Below are positions 17,438-26,461 of a stretch of DNA of 64,000 bases, piece by piece; position 1 is the first letter of the stretch; every line of letters begins with the position of its first letter. The DNA is from Hymenobacter sp. DG01 (GTDB lineage Bacteria > Bacteroidota > Bacteroidia > Cytophagales > Hymenobacteraceae), in NCBI RefSeq assembly GCF_006352025.1, contig NZ_CP040936.1, positions 4,590,001 to 4,654,000 of the forward strand, given 5' to 3'. A program made the position numbers and the translations under genes. Under the pieces are notes generated by a model. The model searched no databases and had not been told where the DNA came from. It saw nothing but the letters and a program-made list of their open reading frames with translations.

Positions 17438-18844
17438 CTACTCGCGCAGCAGCCGGACCTGCTGCTGTCCATCGGCCGTGCGGGCCAGGTACAGGCCAGG
17501 TGCCAGGGTAGGGCCGGGCTGCCACAGCACGCTGCCATCGGGGCGGCTGGTGAGCTGGGCCACCGCGCGGCCCAGGCCATCAACTACCTGAACGATTTGG
17601 CTACCCGGCTGGCTAAGCTGAAAGCGCACCTGCTCCCGGAAGGGCATAGGGTAGGCAGCCACCTGCATGGGTAGCCGCGAAGGGGTTGCGGCCAGGATTT
17701 GGCTGGTAACGAAAACGGTAATTGTCCGGACTTCGGTGCCGTTGAGGGGGTAGCCATTGTCGGTAACAGCAACCGGAATTCGGTAGCGGCCCAGTGGCAA
17801 CGTCGCGGGTACTTCCCAGGTCAGGCGAGCTTGGTTGTCGGGTAATGTTTGGAGGGAGACACCGGGTAGGGAAGTAGTCGCCTCGCTACTGAAGCGTAGC
17901 ACGGAACCGGCATCCTGATCCACGGCTTCGAGTTTAAGCTCGAGCTTCTGCCCAGGATTAACCCGGATGGTCTGGTCCAGGGAGTGTGAGGTGCTACCCA
18001 CAGTAAGGGTAGTAAATACCGGATTTCGGTTTGAGCTAGCCAAAACGCGGTACATCATATCCCGCATAACACTTCCTACTTTAATCCATTGCCCGCTTAC
18101 GCGGCGGTATTCTTCTACCCGGGCAGCCATAATGTAATAGCCCTGTATTAGGGTAAAAGGCTGAGTGGCTAGCTCTCCGGTAGCCGGATGGATAATGAAA
18201 TGGGGGCTGGGCGTAACCGGAATAGCTTGCGGGCAGGGAGCCATAGAGGTGGCTCCCTGCGGATTAATCATTCGGTACACCAAGGAGTCACCGTCCGCAT
18301 CGAACGTGGAGAAGCTAAAGCGGTGGAACTGGTTGCCACTGATGTAAGGCAATACCTCGGACGTAAAAACGGGGGAGGTATTAGCTCTACCAATAGCGGG
18401 ATCAAGCAGTAATTCGGCTTCTAGGTACATTCCGTAGTTGACCGAATTGGACAGGTTGAGAATGCCATTAGACCGGTTCTCCCCCGATAAGCTGAGGGTC
18501 CAGTTATCCAGTGTAGGTAGCCAGATTTCGCCAGTAAATACCTGAATTTCAGTAGAAGCACCTATTGCGGTACGGCTGATCCGGCGGAGCTTTGTTGTGA
18601 AATTAGCTGCATCGGAAGTGGTACAGGCGCTTTTGCGGCAAAAAAGCTCAACTTCATCACCGAAGTCGGCGGTAGAGTAACCTTTGTCTCGGTACAGCTT
18701 CGCCGTGACATAGTAGTGCCTCGGGTTATCAGGCGAGGGCTTATAGCTTATCTCCCCACCTACAATATGCGTAGCGCTGGCCTGTAGTGTGATAAGTAAG
18801 CAGGCAGCAAAAAGCAGTAACTGACTTAATAGACGTCTATTCAT
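17438..18844 (-). CDS. Secreted T9SS cargo protein with C-terminal sorting domain
   Basis: A 468-residue protein with a signal peptide (ending LQASA) and a large beta-rich extracellular region. An Ig/cadherin-like segment near residues 285-380 includes DQDAGSVLRFSS and RYRIPVAVTDNGYP. The last ~80 residues form a type A sorting domain: AAYPMPFREQVRFQLS, then a strand-rich core, GLYLARTADGQQQVRLLRE at the end. Family knowledge: such domains direct proteins through the type IX secretion system to the surface or medium. The N-terminal THIVGGEISYK is common in Bacteroidota surface proteins, sometimes linked to gliding or adhesion. The ligand is unknown. Confidence 0.85.
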   Translation of the reverse strand: MNRRLLSQLLLFAACLLITLQASATHIVGGEISYKPSPDNPRHYYVTAKLYRDKGYSTADFGDEVELFCRKSACTTSDAANFTTKLRRISRTAIGASTEIQVFTGEIWLPTLDNWTLSLSGENRSNGILNLSNSVNYGMYLEAELLLDPAIGRANTSPVFTSEVLPYISGNQFHRFSFSTFDADGDSLVYRMINPQGATSMAPCPQAIPVTPSPHFIIHPATGELATQPFTLIQGYYIMAARVEEYRRVSGQWIKVGSVMRDMMYRVLASSNRNPVFTTLTVGSTSHSLDQTIRVNPGQKLELKLEAVDQDAGSVLRFSSEATTSLPGVSLQTLPDNQARLTWEVPATLPLGRYRIPVAVTDNGYPLNGTEVRTITVFVTSQILAATPSRLPMQVAAYPMPFREQVRFQLSQPGSQIVQVVDGLGRAVAQLTSRPDGSVLWQPGPTLAPGLYLARTADGQQQVRLLRE

Positions 18845-18886
18845 GTAAGGAAAATAAGCAGTTAGAGAGTGGTGTAAATAGCCCGT

Positions 18887-19897
18887 CTATTTCGCGCTGG
18901 AAGCCGAAGAATTGGAATCCAGAATCTTGAGCAGCTCGTTGAGCTTGGGCGTCAGGATAATTTCGGTGCGGCGGTTTAGGGCCTTGTTCTGGGGCGAGTC
19001 GTTCTGGGCCACGGGCACGTACTGGGAGCGGCCCGAGGCGGTGATGCGGGCCGGGGCTACCCCACCCACCGTCAGCAAGCGGGCAATTTCGGTGGCGCGC
19101 AGCACACTCAGGTCCCAGTTATCCTGCATGGCGCCGGCGGGCCGGCTGAATGGTACGTTATCGGTGTGGCCTTCCACCACCACGTTCACGTCGGGTTGCT
19201 GCTGAAGCACGGCGGCTAACTGCTTCAGAGCTTCCTGGCCCTTGGGGTCAACCTTCGTTGAGCCCGATTTGAACAGGAGCTGCTCGGAGAGGGACACGTA
19301 CACCTTGCCATCCTTCATCTGTACCTGCAGATCAGTGCCCTGGAAACCACGCAGGGCGTTGCTCACGCTGGCTTTCAGGTCGTCCACGGCTTTGTCTTTC
19401 TCGGCCAGGGCCTTCTGCAGCTCTGCCAGCCGCGCCTCCCGCACTTTCAGGTCGGCGTTCAGCTTGTCAATATCGGTGCGGCTTTTCCGGAGGCTGGTTT
19501 CCAGCTCACCCAGCTCGGCTTCGCGGCGGGCCAGGTCCTTAGCTACCTTGTTATAGTCGGCCGACTTATCGGCCATGGCGCGGTCGGAGTTCTTGAGCAG
19601 CTTGTCGTACGAGTCCGTGAGCTGGGCGTTAAGCTGCTGCATGCGGCGCAGGTTGCGGCCGGTTTCGGTGGAGTCGTCCACGAGGCGGCGGGTATCCAGG
19701 CGCAGCTGGGCCAGCTCATCCGAAGCCTTTTTTAGCTCCGTTACGGCCTGGCGCTGCTGGCGCTCCAGGTCGGTCTTGGCCTGTTCGGCGGCCGCCTGGC
19801 GGGCCTTTAGGTCGTCGTATTTTTTGGAGGCCACGCAGCCGGGCAGAGTGGAGGCGGCCAGCAGGGTAGCCGCCGCGAGAAGAGAAATGTTTTTCAC
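18887..19897 (-). CDS. OmpA-family peptidoglycan-binding lipoprotein with coiled coil
   Basis: A 336-residue lipoprotein: signal peptide with lipobox LPGC, then about 160 residues of charged heptad-like coiled coil (KKYDDLKARQAAAEQAKTDL onward). A C-terminal OmpA/MotB-like domain follows, with VVVEGHTDNVPF and NKALNRRTEIIL, which binds diaminopimelate of peptidoglycan. It probably tethers the outer membrane to the wall across the periplasm. Translation starts at GTG (19895-19897), which places the basic residue and hydrophobic core correctly; no better ATG exists. It is followed closely by the T9SS cargo gene, with no terminator between. Confidence 0.9.
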   Translation of the reverse strand: MKNISLLAAATLLAASTLPGCVASKKYDDLKARQAAAEQAKTDLERQQRQAVTELKKASDELAQLRLDTRRLVDDSTETGRNLRRMQQLNAQLTDSYDKLLKNSDRAMADKSADYNKVAKDLARREAELGELETSLRKSRTDIDKLNADLKVREARLAELQKALAEKDKAVDDLKASVSNALRGFQGTDLQVQMKDGKVYVSLSEQLLFKSGSTKVDPKGQEALKQLAAVLQQQPDVNVVVEGHTDNVPFSRPAGAMQDNWDLSVLRATEIARLLTVGGVAPARITASGRSQYVPVAQNDSPQNKALNRRTEIILTPKLNELLKILDSNSSASSAK

Positions 19898-20320
19898 GAA
19901 AAAGCCTGTTTAGTGCAAGTGCAGGGCGGGAAGCCGCACGGTCGGGCTTCCCGCGGCAAGGTAAGACGCCCGGCCCGGAAGTGCTACCCCACCTCGCGGC
20001 AGAAAGCCTGTGAGGACAGGCTTGGGCCCAGCGTACCGGGCTGGGACCGTAGCTATGGCTTCGGGGCAGTAGCGGGGGTAGGAAGCCAACCGGCGAAGCT
20101 GATCAGGAAAAGCAAGGTCGCCGGCGGGACTAGGGCAGGGTAGGGCTGCGGCCAAAATCAGGAGCTTTCCGGCGTGCGTACCGGCCGGAGTGTAAACTCG
20201 TTTGCCTGGCGTCTCACTATTTCCGCATCTGGCTTAACTTGCACCGTGGAAGCCGCTGCCGCTCACCGGTAGCGCCTTTACCTGCCTTCCCCTCTCACTG
20301 ATTCAAGCATCTCCCCACCT
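19898..20320. other. Divergent intergenic region between OmpA lipoprotein and accD
   Basis: No gene is supported. A hairpin with 10-base arms (gcgggaagcc and its complement) spans 19926-19954 in the leader of the OmpA gene, without a T tract. TAACTTGC at 20235-20242 resembles a -7 element for accD, about 80 bases before its start. Confidence 0.45.
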
Positions 20321-21208
20321 ATGTCTTCCTGGTTTAAGCGTAAAGAAAAAGGCATCGTCACGCCCACGGAACAGAAGAAGGAAACGCCCGACGGCCTCTG
20401 GTACAAGTGCCCCGAGTGCAAAACCGTGGCTACCATGGCCGAGCACAAGCGCCTGCTCTCCACCTGCGGCAACTGTGGCTACCACGACCGGATTGACGCC
20501 GTTGATTACTTTGATTTCCTGTTCGATAACCACGCGTACCAGGAGCTGGATGCCGATATGCGCTCCGCCGACCCGCTGAACTTCGTGGACACCAAAGCCT
20601 ACCCCCAGCGTGTGGCCGCCACCGAGAAGAACACCGGCCTGAAAGACGCCGTGCGTGCGGCCCACGGCCAGATGAACGGCCTGGGGCTGGTGGTAGCAGC
20701 CATGGACTTCAAATTCATTGGGGGCTCGATGGGCTCGGTGGTAGGCGAGAAGATTGCCCGCGCCATTGACTATGCCCGCCAGAACCGTCTGCCCTTCCTC
20801 ATGATTTCGCGCTCCGGTGGGGCCCGCATGATGGAAGCCGGCTACTCCCTGATGCAGATGGCCAAAACCTCGGCCAAACTGGCCCTGCTCTCCGAAGCCG
20901 GCCTGCCCTACATTTCCCTGCTCACCGACCCCACCACGGGCGGCGTTACGGCCTCGTTTGCCATGCTCGGCGACTTCAATATTGCTGAGCCGGGCGCCCT
21001 GATTGGCTTTGCCGGCCCGCGCGTTATCCGTGAAACCATTGGCAAAGACCTGCCCAAAGGCTTCCAGAGCGCCGAGTTTGTGCTGGAGCACGGTTTCCTT
21101 GATTTTATTGTGGACCGCAAGGAGCTCAAGCACAAGCTTACGGATTTGCTGACCATGCTGAAACCAGCCGAAGTGCCTGCTACAGAGCCGGCTGTGCTGG
21201 TACGGTAA
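20321..21208 (+). CDS. accD: Acetyl-CoA carboxylase carboxyltransferase subunit beta
   Basis: A 295-residue AccD. It has the N-terminal zinc ribbon ([20 protein letters not shown], then GNCGYH), and the carboxyltransferase core with [34 protein letters not shown] and [20 protein letters not shown]. With AccA (not in this window) it transfers CO2 from carboxybiotin to acetyl-CoA, making malonyl-CoA for fatty acid synthesis. Length and motifs match the family throughout. It is transcribed alone, with a hairpin terminator at 21252-21298. Confidence 0.97.
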   Translation: MSSWFKRKEKGIVTPTEQKKETPDGLWYKCPECKTVATMAEHKRLLSTCGNCGYHDRIDAVDYFDFLFDNHAYQELDADMRSADPLNFVDTKAYPQRVAATEKNTGLKDAVRAAHGQMNGLGLVVAAMDFKFIGGSMGSVVGEKIARAIDYARQNRLPFLMISRSGGARMMEAGYSLMQMAKTSAKLALLSEAGLPYISLLTDPTTGGVTASFAMLGDFNIAEPGALIGFAGPRVIRETIGKDLPKGFQSAEFVLEHGFLDFIVDRKELKHKLTDLLTMLKPAEVPATEPAVLVR

Positions 21209-21251
21209 GCTCACGGGCAAGCCGACCCTGATTTTTCGGCAAGCTTTTTGG

Positions 21252-21298
21252 AAAATGCCCGTTGTGCGCACGAATGGTGCCTGCAGCGGGCATTTTTT
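21252..21298 (+). terminator. Intrinsic terminator of accD
   Basis: Ten-base arms (aaaatgcccg and its complement) enclose a 25-base loop and are followed by Ts. Confidence 0.75.
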
Positions 21299-21436
21299 AT
21301 TGGCAAGCGCCTCTGCCCGGAACCTGGTACAAAGCCAATCAGGTGGCGCCACGTTTGCCGAACATTTTTTGTCCAACCCAAGTAAGTACCCCCAACAGCT
21401 CATCAAGCTCTTTCCCTTCACCCTATTTCCAAGCAC

Positions 21437-22180
21437 ATGACTTCTCGCAATTCCCTTCTTACGCTACTGATGGCCCTGGTGCTGTTCGTTAGCTCTTGCG
21501 CCAGCACCAATACCCGCAACCCCAACATCCCGGAAGCTGATACCAACGGAACGGGTCCGCGCAAAACCGGCACTAGCCGCACCGTGAAAGGCGGCGCCAT
21601 TGGCGCCGGTGCCGGTGCCGTAGCTGGTGCCGTGCTGGGCCGCGTTATCGGTGGCAAATCGGGTACCGCTGCTGGTGCCATCATTGGGGCCGCTGTAGGT
21701 GGTACGGGTGGTGCACTTATCGGCCGCAAAATGGATAAGCAGGCCGAAGAACTGCAGCGCGACATGCAGAACGCCCGGGTAGAGCGCGTAGGCGAAGGCA
21801 TCAAGATTACCTTCGACGCGGGCATCCTCTTCGATACCAACAAGAGCGACCTGCGCCCGGCTTCTATGACGGAAATCCAGAAGATGGCCGAGGTGCTGAA
21901 AAAGTACCCCGACACCAACGTGCTGGTAGAAGGCCACACCGATAACACCGGTTCCGATGCCATCAACCAGCCCCTCTCCGAGCGCAGGGCCCAGGCCGTG
22001 GCCAACTACACCACCTCGCAGGGGGTAGATGCCGGCCGCATCACGACCAGAGGCTACGGCTCGTCGCAGCCCCTTGCTGATAACACTACCGCCGAAGGCC
22101 GCCAGGCCAACCGCCGCGTGGAAATTGCCATTTTCGCCAATGAGAAAATGAAGAAAGCAGCCGAGAACGGTACGCTCTAA
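21437..22180 (+). CDS. OmpA-family lipoprotein with glycine-zipper domain (copy 1)
   Basis: A 247-residue lipoprotein: signal peptide with VSSC lipobox, then a glycine-zipper segment (residues ~50-95: GAGAGAVAGAVLGRVIGGK and GAIIGAAVGGTGGALIG), a short linker and a C-terminal OmpA domain with LVEGHTDNTGSDAINQPLSE. Glycine zippers form tight membrane-associated helices; the OmpA part binds peptidoglycan. It is a close paralogue of 22541-23245, with near-identical architecture and long stretches of shared sequence. Copy 1 is a lipoprotein; copy 2 has a cleavable non-lipid signal peptide. Each copy has its own terminator. Confidence 0.92.
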   Translation: MTSRNSLLTLLMALVLFVSSCASTNTRNPNIPEADTNGTGPRKTGTSRTVKGGAIGAGAGAVAGAVLGRVIGGKSGTAAGAIIGAAVGGTGGALIGRKMDKQAEELQRDMQNARVERVGEGIKITFDAGILFDTNKSDLRPASMTEIQKMAEVLKKYPDTNVLVEGHTDNTGSDAINQPLSERRAQAVANYTTSQGVDAGRITTRGYGSSQPLADNTTAEGRQANRRVEIAIFANEKMKKAAENGTL

Positions 22181-22200
22181 GCTCTTGCTCTTAGCATATA

Positions 22201-22232
22201 AAAAAGCCGCTTCCTTCGGGAGCGGCTTTTTT
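22201..22232 (+). terminator. Intrinsic terminator of OmpA copy 1
   Basis: aaaaagccgct (22201-22211) pairs with its complement at 22221-22231, followed by T. Confidence 0.85.
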
Positions 22233-22481
22233 GTGGCCTTGCCGCACCGATCCGGGCACATAGCCAAAAAAGGATTATTACAGGTTATGACCAGGAGAGG
22301 GGGGTAGGGAAATAACTTGGTACAGAGGATTTTCAGACTTAGTTGAAAGGCCAAGAAAGCAGCCTGTCGAGCAAATAGAGTACGGTTTCCAGATAATTTT
22401 CCGGAGGCTTGTGCGTTTTTGGCAAGGTGGTTGCAATTCGGGTATTTACGGAGGAGGTATCCGAATGAAAGTTGTACCGAA

Positions 22482-22489
22482 TACCTTTG
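22482..22489 (+). promoter_or_regulatory. -7 promoter element of OmpA copy 2
   Basis: TACCTTTG matches TAnnTTTG and lies 52 bases before the start at 22541. The 230 bases upstream of it show nothing further that I recognise. Confidence 0.5.
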
Positions 22490-22540
22490 CCGGCACTTTT
22501 ACCGCACACTCAAAACCAATACACTTTAACTCCCCACGTC

Positions 22541-23245
22541 ATGAAAAATCTTCGTTCTCTGTTTGCCCTGCTGCTGGCCGTGCTGCTGCTGGGCACCAGC
22601 GCCGCCGAGGCGCAAACCACTACTACCAAAAAGCCCTGGAGCAAAACCGCTAAAGGCGGCGTTATTGGGGGCCTGGGTGGGGCTGCGGGTGGTGCCGTGC
22701 TGGGCCGCATCATTGGCGGTAAGTCGGGTACTGCCAAAGGTGCCATCATTGGGGCTGCCGTGGGTGGTGCCGGTGGAGCCCTGATTGGCCGCCGCATGGA
22801 CAAGCAGGCCGCTGAGCTGCAGAAAGAGATGGCCGGCGCCAAAGTAGAGCGCGTAGGTGAAGGCATCAAAATCACCTTCGACTCGGGCCTGCTGTTCGCC
22901 AAGAACTCGTCGTCCCTGACTTCGTCGGCTCAGGAAAACATTAAAGAGCTGGCTAAAACCCTCATTAAGTACGGCGACACCAACGTTATTGTGGAAGGCC
23001 ACACCGACAACACCGGCTCCGATGCCATCAATGACCCCCTTTCGCAGCGTCGCGCCCAGGCTGTGGCTAACTACACGCAGCAGCAAGGCGTAGATGCTTC
23101 GCGCTTCACGGTGTCGGGCTACGGCTCCAAGCAGCCCATTGCCGACAACACGACGGAGGCTGGCCGCCAGGCCAACCGCCGCGTAGAAGTGGCCATCTTT
23201 GCTAACGAAAAGCTGAAGAAGGCTGCCGAGAAAGGCACCATCTAA
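22541..23245 (+). CDS. OmpA-family protein with glycine-zipper domain (copy 2)
   Basis: A 234-residue protein with a standard signal peptide (MKNLRSLFALLLAVLLLGTS, AAEAQ), a glycine-zipper region (GGLGGAAGGAVLGRIIGGK) and an OmpA C-terminal domain (VEGHTDNTGSDAINDPLSQ). It lacks the lipobox cysteine of copy 1, so it is probably periplasmic or held by the zipper rather than by lipid. The start at 22541 gives the signal peptide and follows a promoter; the frame is open to 22472 but that would bury the signal. Tandem duplication followed by a change of anchoring is the simple reading. Confidence 0.92.
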   Translation: MKNLRSLFALLLAVLLLGTSAAEAQTTTTKKPWSKTAKGGVIGGLGGAAGGAVLGRIIGGKSGTAKGAIIGAAVGGAGGALIGRRMDKQAAELQKEMAGAKVERVGEGIKITFDSGLLFAKNSSSLTSSAQENIKELAKTLIKYGDTNVIVEGHTDNTGSDAINDPLSQRRAQAVANYTQQQGVDASRFTVSGYGSKQPIADNTTEAGRQANRRVEVAIFANEKLKKAAEKGTI

Positions 23246-23273
23246 GCCTTTCATCAGCGACGAAAAGCACCAG

Positions 23274-23309
23274 ACCGGTGGCTCCCAGGCGGGGCCACCG
23301 GTTTTTTTG
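23274..23309 (+). terminator. Intrinsic terminator of OmpA copy 2
   Basis: accggtggc (23274-23282) pairs with gccaccggt (23294-23302), followed by seven Ts. Confidence 0.88.
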
Positions 23310-23401
23310 TGCCCTGTTTGCTGATGTGGGTTGAATAGGTTTGGGGCCAGCGGTGGGGGTAGGGTCGCAACCCGCCGCCCGGCTCGGCGGTACAACAAGC
23401 T

Positions 23402-24163
23402 ATGCCTACCTCCTACACTGCCCCCGCCGCTGAGAAGGCCATGGAAAACCAGCGGGTTCTGCAGGCCTTCTACCCCCCGCTCAGTCAGGACACCACCCGC
23501 CGCTCGCCTATGCGGGAGCTGATTTCCACGGTTCTCTCGCATCGCACCACCCACGCCGACGAGGAACTAGCCTACGACCGGATGCTGGAAGCCTTTGGCG
23601 ACTGGGAGGGGGTAGTAAACGCGCCTACTCAGGAGTTGGCTCACGCCATCCGGACCACCCGCTGGCCCGATACCCAGGCCCCCCGGATTCAGGAAATCCT
23701 GCGCCGCATCAAGGCCGAGCGCGGCGAGTATAACCTGGATTTTCTGGCGGAATGGCCCACGGAAAAAGGCATGCAGTGGCTGAACGATATGCCTGGCATC
23801 GGCCTGAAAACGGCTTCTCTGGTGCTGCTGTTCAACTTCCGCAAGCCCGTGCTGCCCGTAGATACGCATGTGCACCGCGTGGCCCAGCGCGTGGGCATGA
23901 TCGGGCCGAAAGCCTCCGTGGAAAAAGCCCACCAGGTGTTGCTGGATCAGCTGCCTAAGGATTCGCTCCTGCTGCTCAACTTTCATAAGCACAACTACTG
24001 GCACGGCCAGAAAATTTGCTTTTTCACCAAGCCTGATTGCCCGCGCTGCCCCCTGAAGGGCTTCTGCAATTACTATCTGGAGCACTACGGCCCCGCTACA
24101 CCCGAGGCCCTGGCCGCTACCCCCGCCCACTGGGATACGGCCTGGGGGGCCTTGCCGCATTAG
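23402..24163 (+). CDS. Endonuclease III-like DNA glycosylase
   Basis: A 253-residue HhH-GPD protein with a [4Fe-4S] cluster. The helix-hairpin-helix is MPGIGLKTASLVL, whose Lys matches the catalytic lysine of endonuclease III. VDTHVHRV supplies the catalytic Asp, and the cluster ligands are in CFFTKPDCPRCPLKGFC (C-X6-C-X2-C-X5-C). These features predict an active bifunctional glycosylase/AP lyase for oxidised pyrimidines. The N-terminus is about 30 residues longer than E. coli Nth and the RTTHADEELAYDRM region differs, so it may be a divergent subfamily rather than the housekeeping Nth. ATG 23441 is an alternative start. Confidence 0.88.
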   Translation: MPTSYTAPAAEKAMENQRVLQAFYPPLSQDTTRRSPMRELISTVLSHRTTHADEELAYDRMLEAFGDWEGVVNAPTQELAHAIRTTRWPDTQAPRIQEILRRIKAERGEYNLDFLAEWPTEKGMQWLNDMPGIGLKTASLVLLFNFRKPVLPVDTHVHRVAQRVGMIGPKASVEKAHQVLLDQLPKDSLLLLNFHKHNYWHGQKICFFTKPDCPRCPLKGFCNYYLEHYGPATPEALAATPAHWDTAWGALPH

Positions 24164-24261
24164 CCAGAGATAGTAGCGCGGAAGTCTGCTCCTCATTACT
24201 AGCCCCGGGGTTCTTTTCACTGTATCCTTTCCATAGGTCGGCGGCTTGCGTTTCCGTGCTG

Positions 24262-24269
24262 TACCTTTA
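24262..24269 (+). promoter_or_regulatory. -7 element seven bases before the radical SAM start codon
   Basis: TACCTTTA lies so close to the ATG at 24277 that transcription would begin at or near the start codon, giving a leaderless or nearly leaderless mRNA. Confidence 0.45.
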
Positions 24270-24276
24270 CCCGCCT

Positions 24277-25260
24277 ATGCGCCTTGTTCGTCATCCGGTT
24301 CTGTGCAACTACTACGTCACCTACCGGTGCAATGCGCGGTGTTCCTTCTGCGACATCTGGGAGAAACCCTCGCCCTATATTCAGCTGGAAGATGTGGAGC
24401 GCAACCTGCGGGACCTGAAGCGGCTGGGCGTATCGGTGGTGGATTTTACGGGCGGCGAGCCCCTGCTGCACCGCCAGATTCATGAGTTTGTGGGGCTGGC
24501 CCACGATATGGGCTTCATCACCACGCTCACCACTAACTGCCTGCTTTACCCCAAATACGCTGAGAAGCTGCGCGGCAAGGTGGACATGCTGCACTTTTCC
24601 CTCGACGCCTCCGAGAAGGAAGTGCACGACAAGGGCCGGGGGGTAGCCTGCTTTGATTTTGTGCTGGAAAGCATTCGGGTGGCCCGGGAGCTGGGCGAGC
24701 GGCCCGACGTGCTGTTCACCGTATTCCGCGAAAACCTGGCCGACCTGGAAAAGGTGTATCAGGAGATAACCCGGCCCAACAAGCTGGTACTTATCCTGAA
24801 CCCTGCCTTTGAGTACAACGCCGTGAATACCGGCGAGCAGCTGACGCCCCAGGAGCTGGACTACCTCTCGGCGTTTGGCAAGCGGCCCGGCGTGTACCTC
24901 AATGAGGCCTTCATTCAGCTCCGGCGCGATGGGGGTAACCACGTAGCTGCCCCCGTGTGCCGGGCGGCCAGCACTACCCTGGTTATTTCGCCCAGCAACG
25001 AGCTGGTGCTGCCCTGCTACCACCTAGGCGAGCAGAAATTCCCGATTGACGGCCAACTCTACGAACTTTATAATTCCGGGCCGGTGCAGCAGCTGGCCGC
25101 CCTGGAAGGACGCCTACCCCAATGTGAAGGCTGTACCATCAACTGCTACATGCAGCCCAGCTTCGCGGTAGAAACCAGCAAATACTTCTGGCAGGCTCTA
25201 CCCAGCACCCTCAAATACAACTGGGAGAAAGGCACCTGGAAGCGGATGCTGGCGCGCTAA
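24277..25260 (+). CDS. Radical SAM protein with C-terminal cysteine cluster
   Basis: A 327-residue radical SAM enzyme. YRCNARCSFCDIW holds the CX3CX2C that binds the SAM-cleaving [4Fe-4S] cluster, followed by the glycine motif VDFTGGEPLLH. A second set of cysteines toward the C-terminus (CRAASTT, LPCYHLG, QCEGCTINCY) resembles a shortened SPASM/Twitch auxiliary-cluster region, often found in peptide-modifying or maturase enzymes. No small precursor peptide gene is evident next to it, so the substrate is open. The start at 24277 precedes the cysteine motif by a normal distance; the open frame upstream overlaps the endonuclease gene and is ignored. Its stop overlaps the convergent neighbour by 4 bases. 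Confidence 0.88.
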   Translation: MRLVRHPVLCNYYVTYRCNARCSFCDIWEKPSPYIQLEDVERNLRDLKRLGVSVVDFTGGEPLLHRQIHEFVGLAHDMGFITTLTTNCLLYPKYAEKLRGKVDMLHFSLDASEKEVHDKGRGVACFDFVLESIRVARELGERPDVLFTVFRENLADLEKVYQEITRPNKLVLILNPAFEYNAVNTGEQLTPQELDYLSAFGKRPGVYLNEAFIQLRRDGGNHVAAPVCRAASTTLVISPSNELVLPCYHLGEQKFPIDGQLYELYNSGPVQQLAALEGRLPQCEGCTINCYMQPSFAVETSKYFWQALPSTLKYNWEKGTWKRMLAR

Positions 25261-25772
25261 ATTGCTTCGGGCAAATGACCCAGGTCGGCCAGCACTTGCC
25301 GCAGGGCTTCAGGCTGCTGGGTGCCCAACAGCAACCGGCTTCCGTCAGTTAGCTCGAGTTGTAGTCCGGCGCTGCCTGCCACGTTGTAAGCCCGGTTGCG
25401 GGCAGTGCCTTTGAAGCCCCAGCCGCCATACTCCCCAATGGGGCTATATGTGCGAACCTGAGCGGTGCGTATGGCTGCCCAGGGCAGGTGGCGCCAACTA
25501 CCCTGGAAGGGGCGCATCCGGTAGTTTATACCAGTGGCATCTACCTGGGTTTCGAGCCGTAGGGTAAGCAGCAGAAAAGCTATGAGGAGCGCCGTTATAG
25601 CGCCGGTCGTCGTGACCAGTCCAGTCGCCGACCCTCTGCCGGGGCCATGCACTGTCCCTAACACCGGCAGAAAAACCACCAGCAGCACGGGCAACAGTAG
25701 CAGCGGCCACCACGAGCGCAAAAAGGATTGAGTTTCGGTAAACCGCAGGGGTAGGGCAGGAGTAGGAGGCAT
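25257..25772 (-). CDS. Hypothetical two-helix membrane protein with PH-like domain
   Basis: A 171-residue protein with two hydrophobic helices (WWPLLLLPVLLVVFLPVLG and ITALLIAFLLLTLRL). A beta-rich cytosolic-looking domain follows (GINYRMRPFQGSWRHLPWAA and LQLELTDGSRLLLGTQQPEA). This layout matches small bacterial PH-like membrane proteins; the tail GTQQPEALRQVLADL fits their terminal helix. The function is unknown. It converges on the radical SAM gene with a 4-base overlap of stop codons. Confidence 0.6.
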   Translation of the reverse strand: MPPTPALPLRFTETQSFLRSWWPLLLLPVLLVVFLPVLGTVHGPGRGSATGLVTTTGAITALLIAFLLLTLRLETQVDATGINYRMRPFQGSWRHLPWAAIRTAQVRTYSPIGEYGGWGFKGTARNRAYNVAGSAGLQLELTDGSRLLLGTQQPEALRQVLADLGHLPEAI

Positions 25773-25850
25773 ACGCGGAAAATGAGCGGGTACCCGTTAC
25801 CTTCGGGCGCCGCCTAGCTAAACTACACAGTTCTTTCAACCCAGCTTTCT

Positions 25851-26369
25851 ATGACCGCCCTTATTCTACCTGTGCAGGATAAATACCCCCAACTTGGTGC
25901 CGACTGCTTTGTGGCTGACAACGCTACCATCGTCGGCGACGTGATGCTGGGGGCCAACTGCACCGTGTGGTTCAATGCCGTAGTGCGCGGCGACGTGAAC
26001 AGCATCCGCATTGGCGACAAAACCAATATCCAGGATGGGGTAGTGATTCACTGCACCTACCATAAGGCCGCCACTACCATCGGCTCCCGCGTCAGCATTG
26101 GGCACAAGGCCATTGTGCACGGCTGCACCGTAGAGGACGATGTGCTGATTGGCATGGGCGCCATCGTAATGGACCAGGCCGTGGTGGGAGCAGGCTGCAT
26201 TATTGCCGCCGGCGCCGTAGTGCTGGAAAATACCCACTGCGAGCCGGGCTACCTCTACGCCGGCATTCCGGCCCGCCGCATCAAGCCAGTAACCGAAGAG
26301 CAGCGCGCCAACATGCTGCGCACCGCCGATAATTATGTGCTGTACGCCAGCTGGTTTAAGCCCGAGTAA
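25851..26369 (+). CDS. Gamma carbonic anhydrase family protein
   Basis: A 172-residue left-handed beta-helix protein with hexapeptide repeats (ATIVGDVMLGANCTVWFNAV onward). The metal-binding histidines are present in DGVVIHCTYH and VSIGHKAIVHG. Members form trimers with zinc or iron at the subunit interface; activity as carbonic anhydrase varies, and the YrdA/PaaY-type relatives are often acyl-thioesterase-like or of unknown function. The C-terminal helix (RIKPVTEEQRANMLRTADNY) is standard for this family. It appears monocistronic. Confidence 0.92.
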   Translation: MTALILPVQDKYPQLGADCFVADNATIVGDVMLGANCTVWFNAVVRGDVNSIRIGDKTNIQDGVVIHCTYHKAATTIGSRVSIGHKAIVHGCTVEDDVLIGMGAIVMDQAVVGAGCIIAAGAVVLENTHCEPGYLYAGIPARRIKPVTEEQRANMLRTADNYVLYASWFKPE

Positions 26370-26461
26370 GGGTGTTGCCGCTGGAAAGCCGGAGCTTTTG
26401 TTTTATCATTGATCCAAACTGTCCAGGTGAAGAATTGGGCGGATCTTACCTTATTTCTTTT

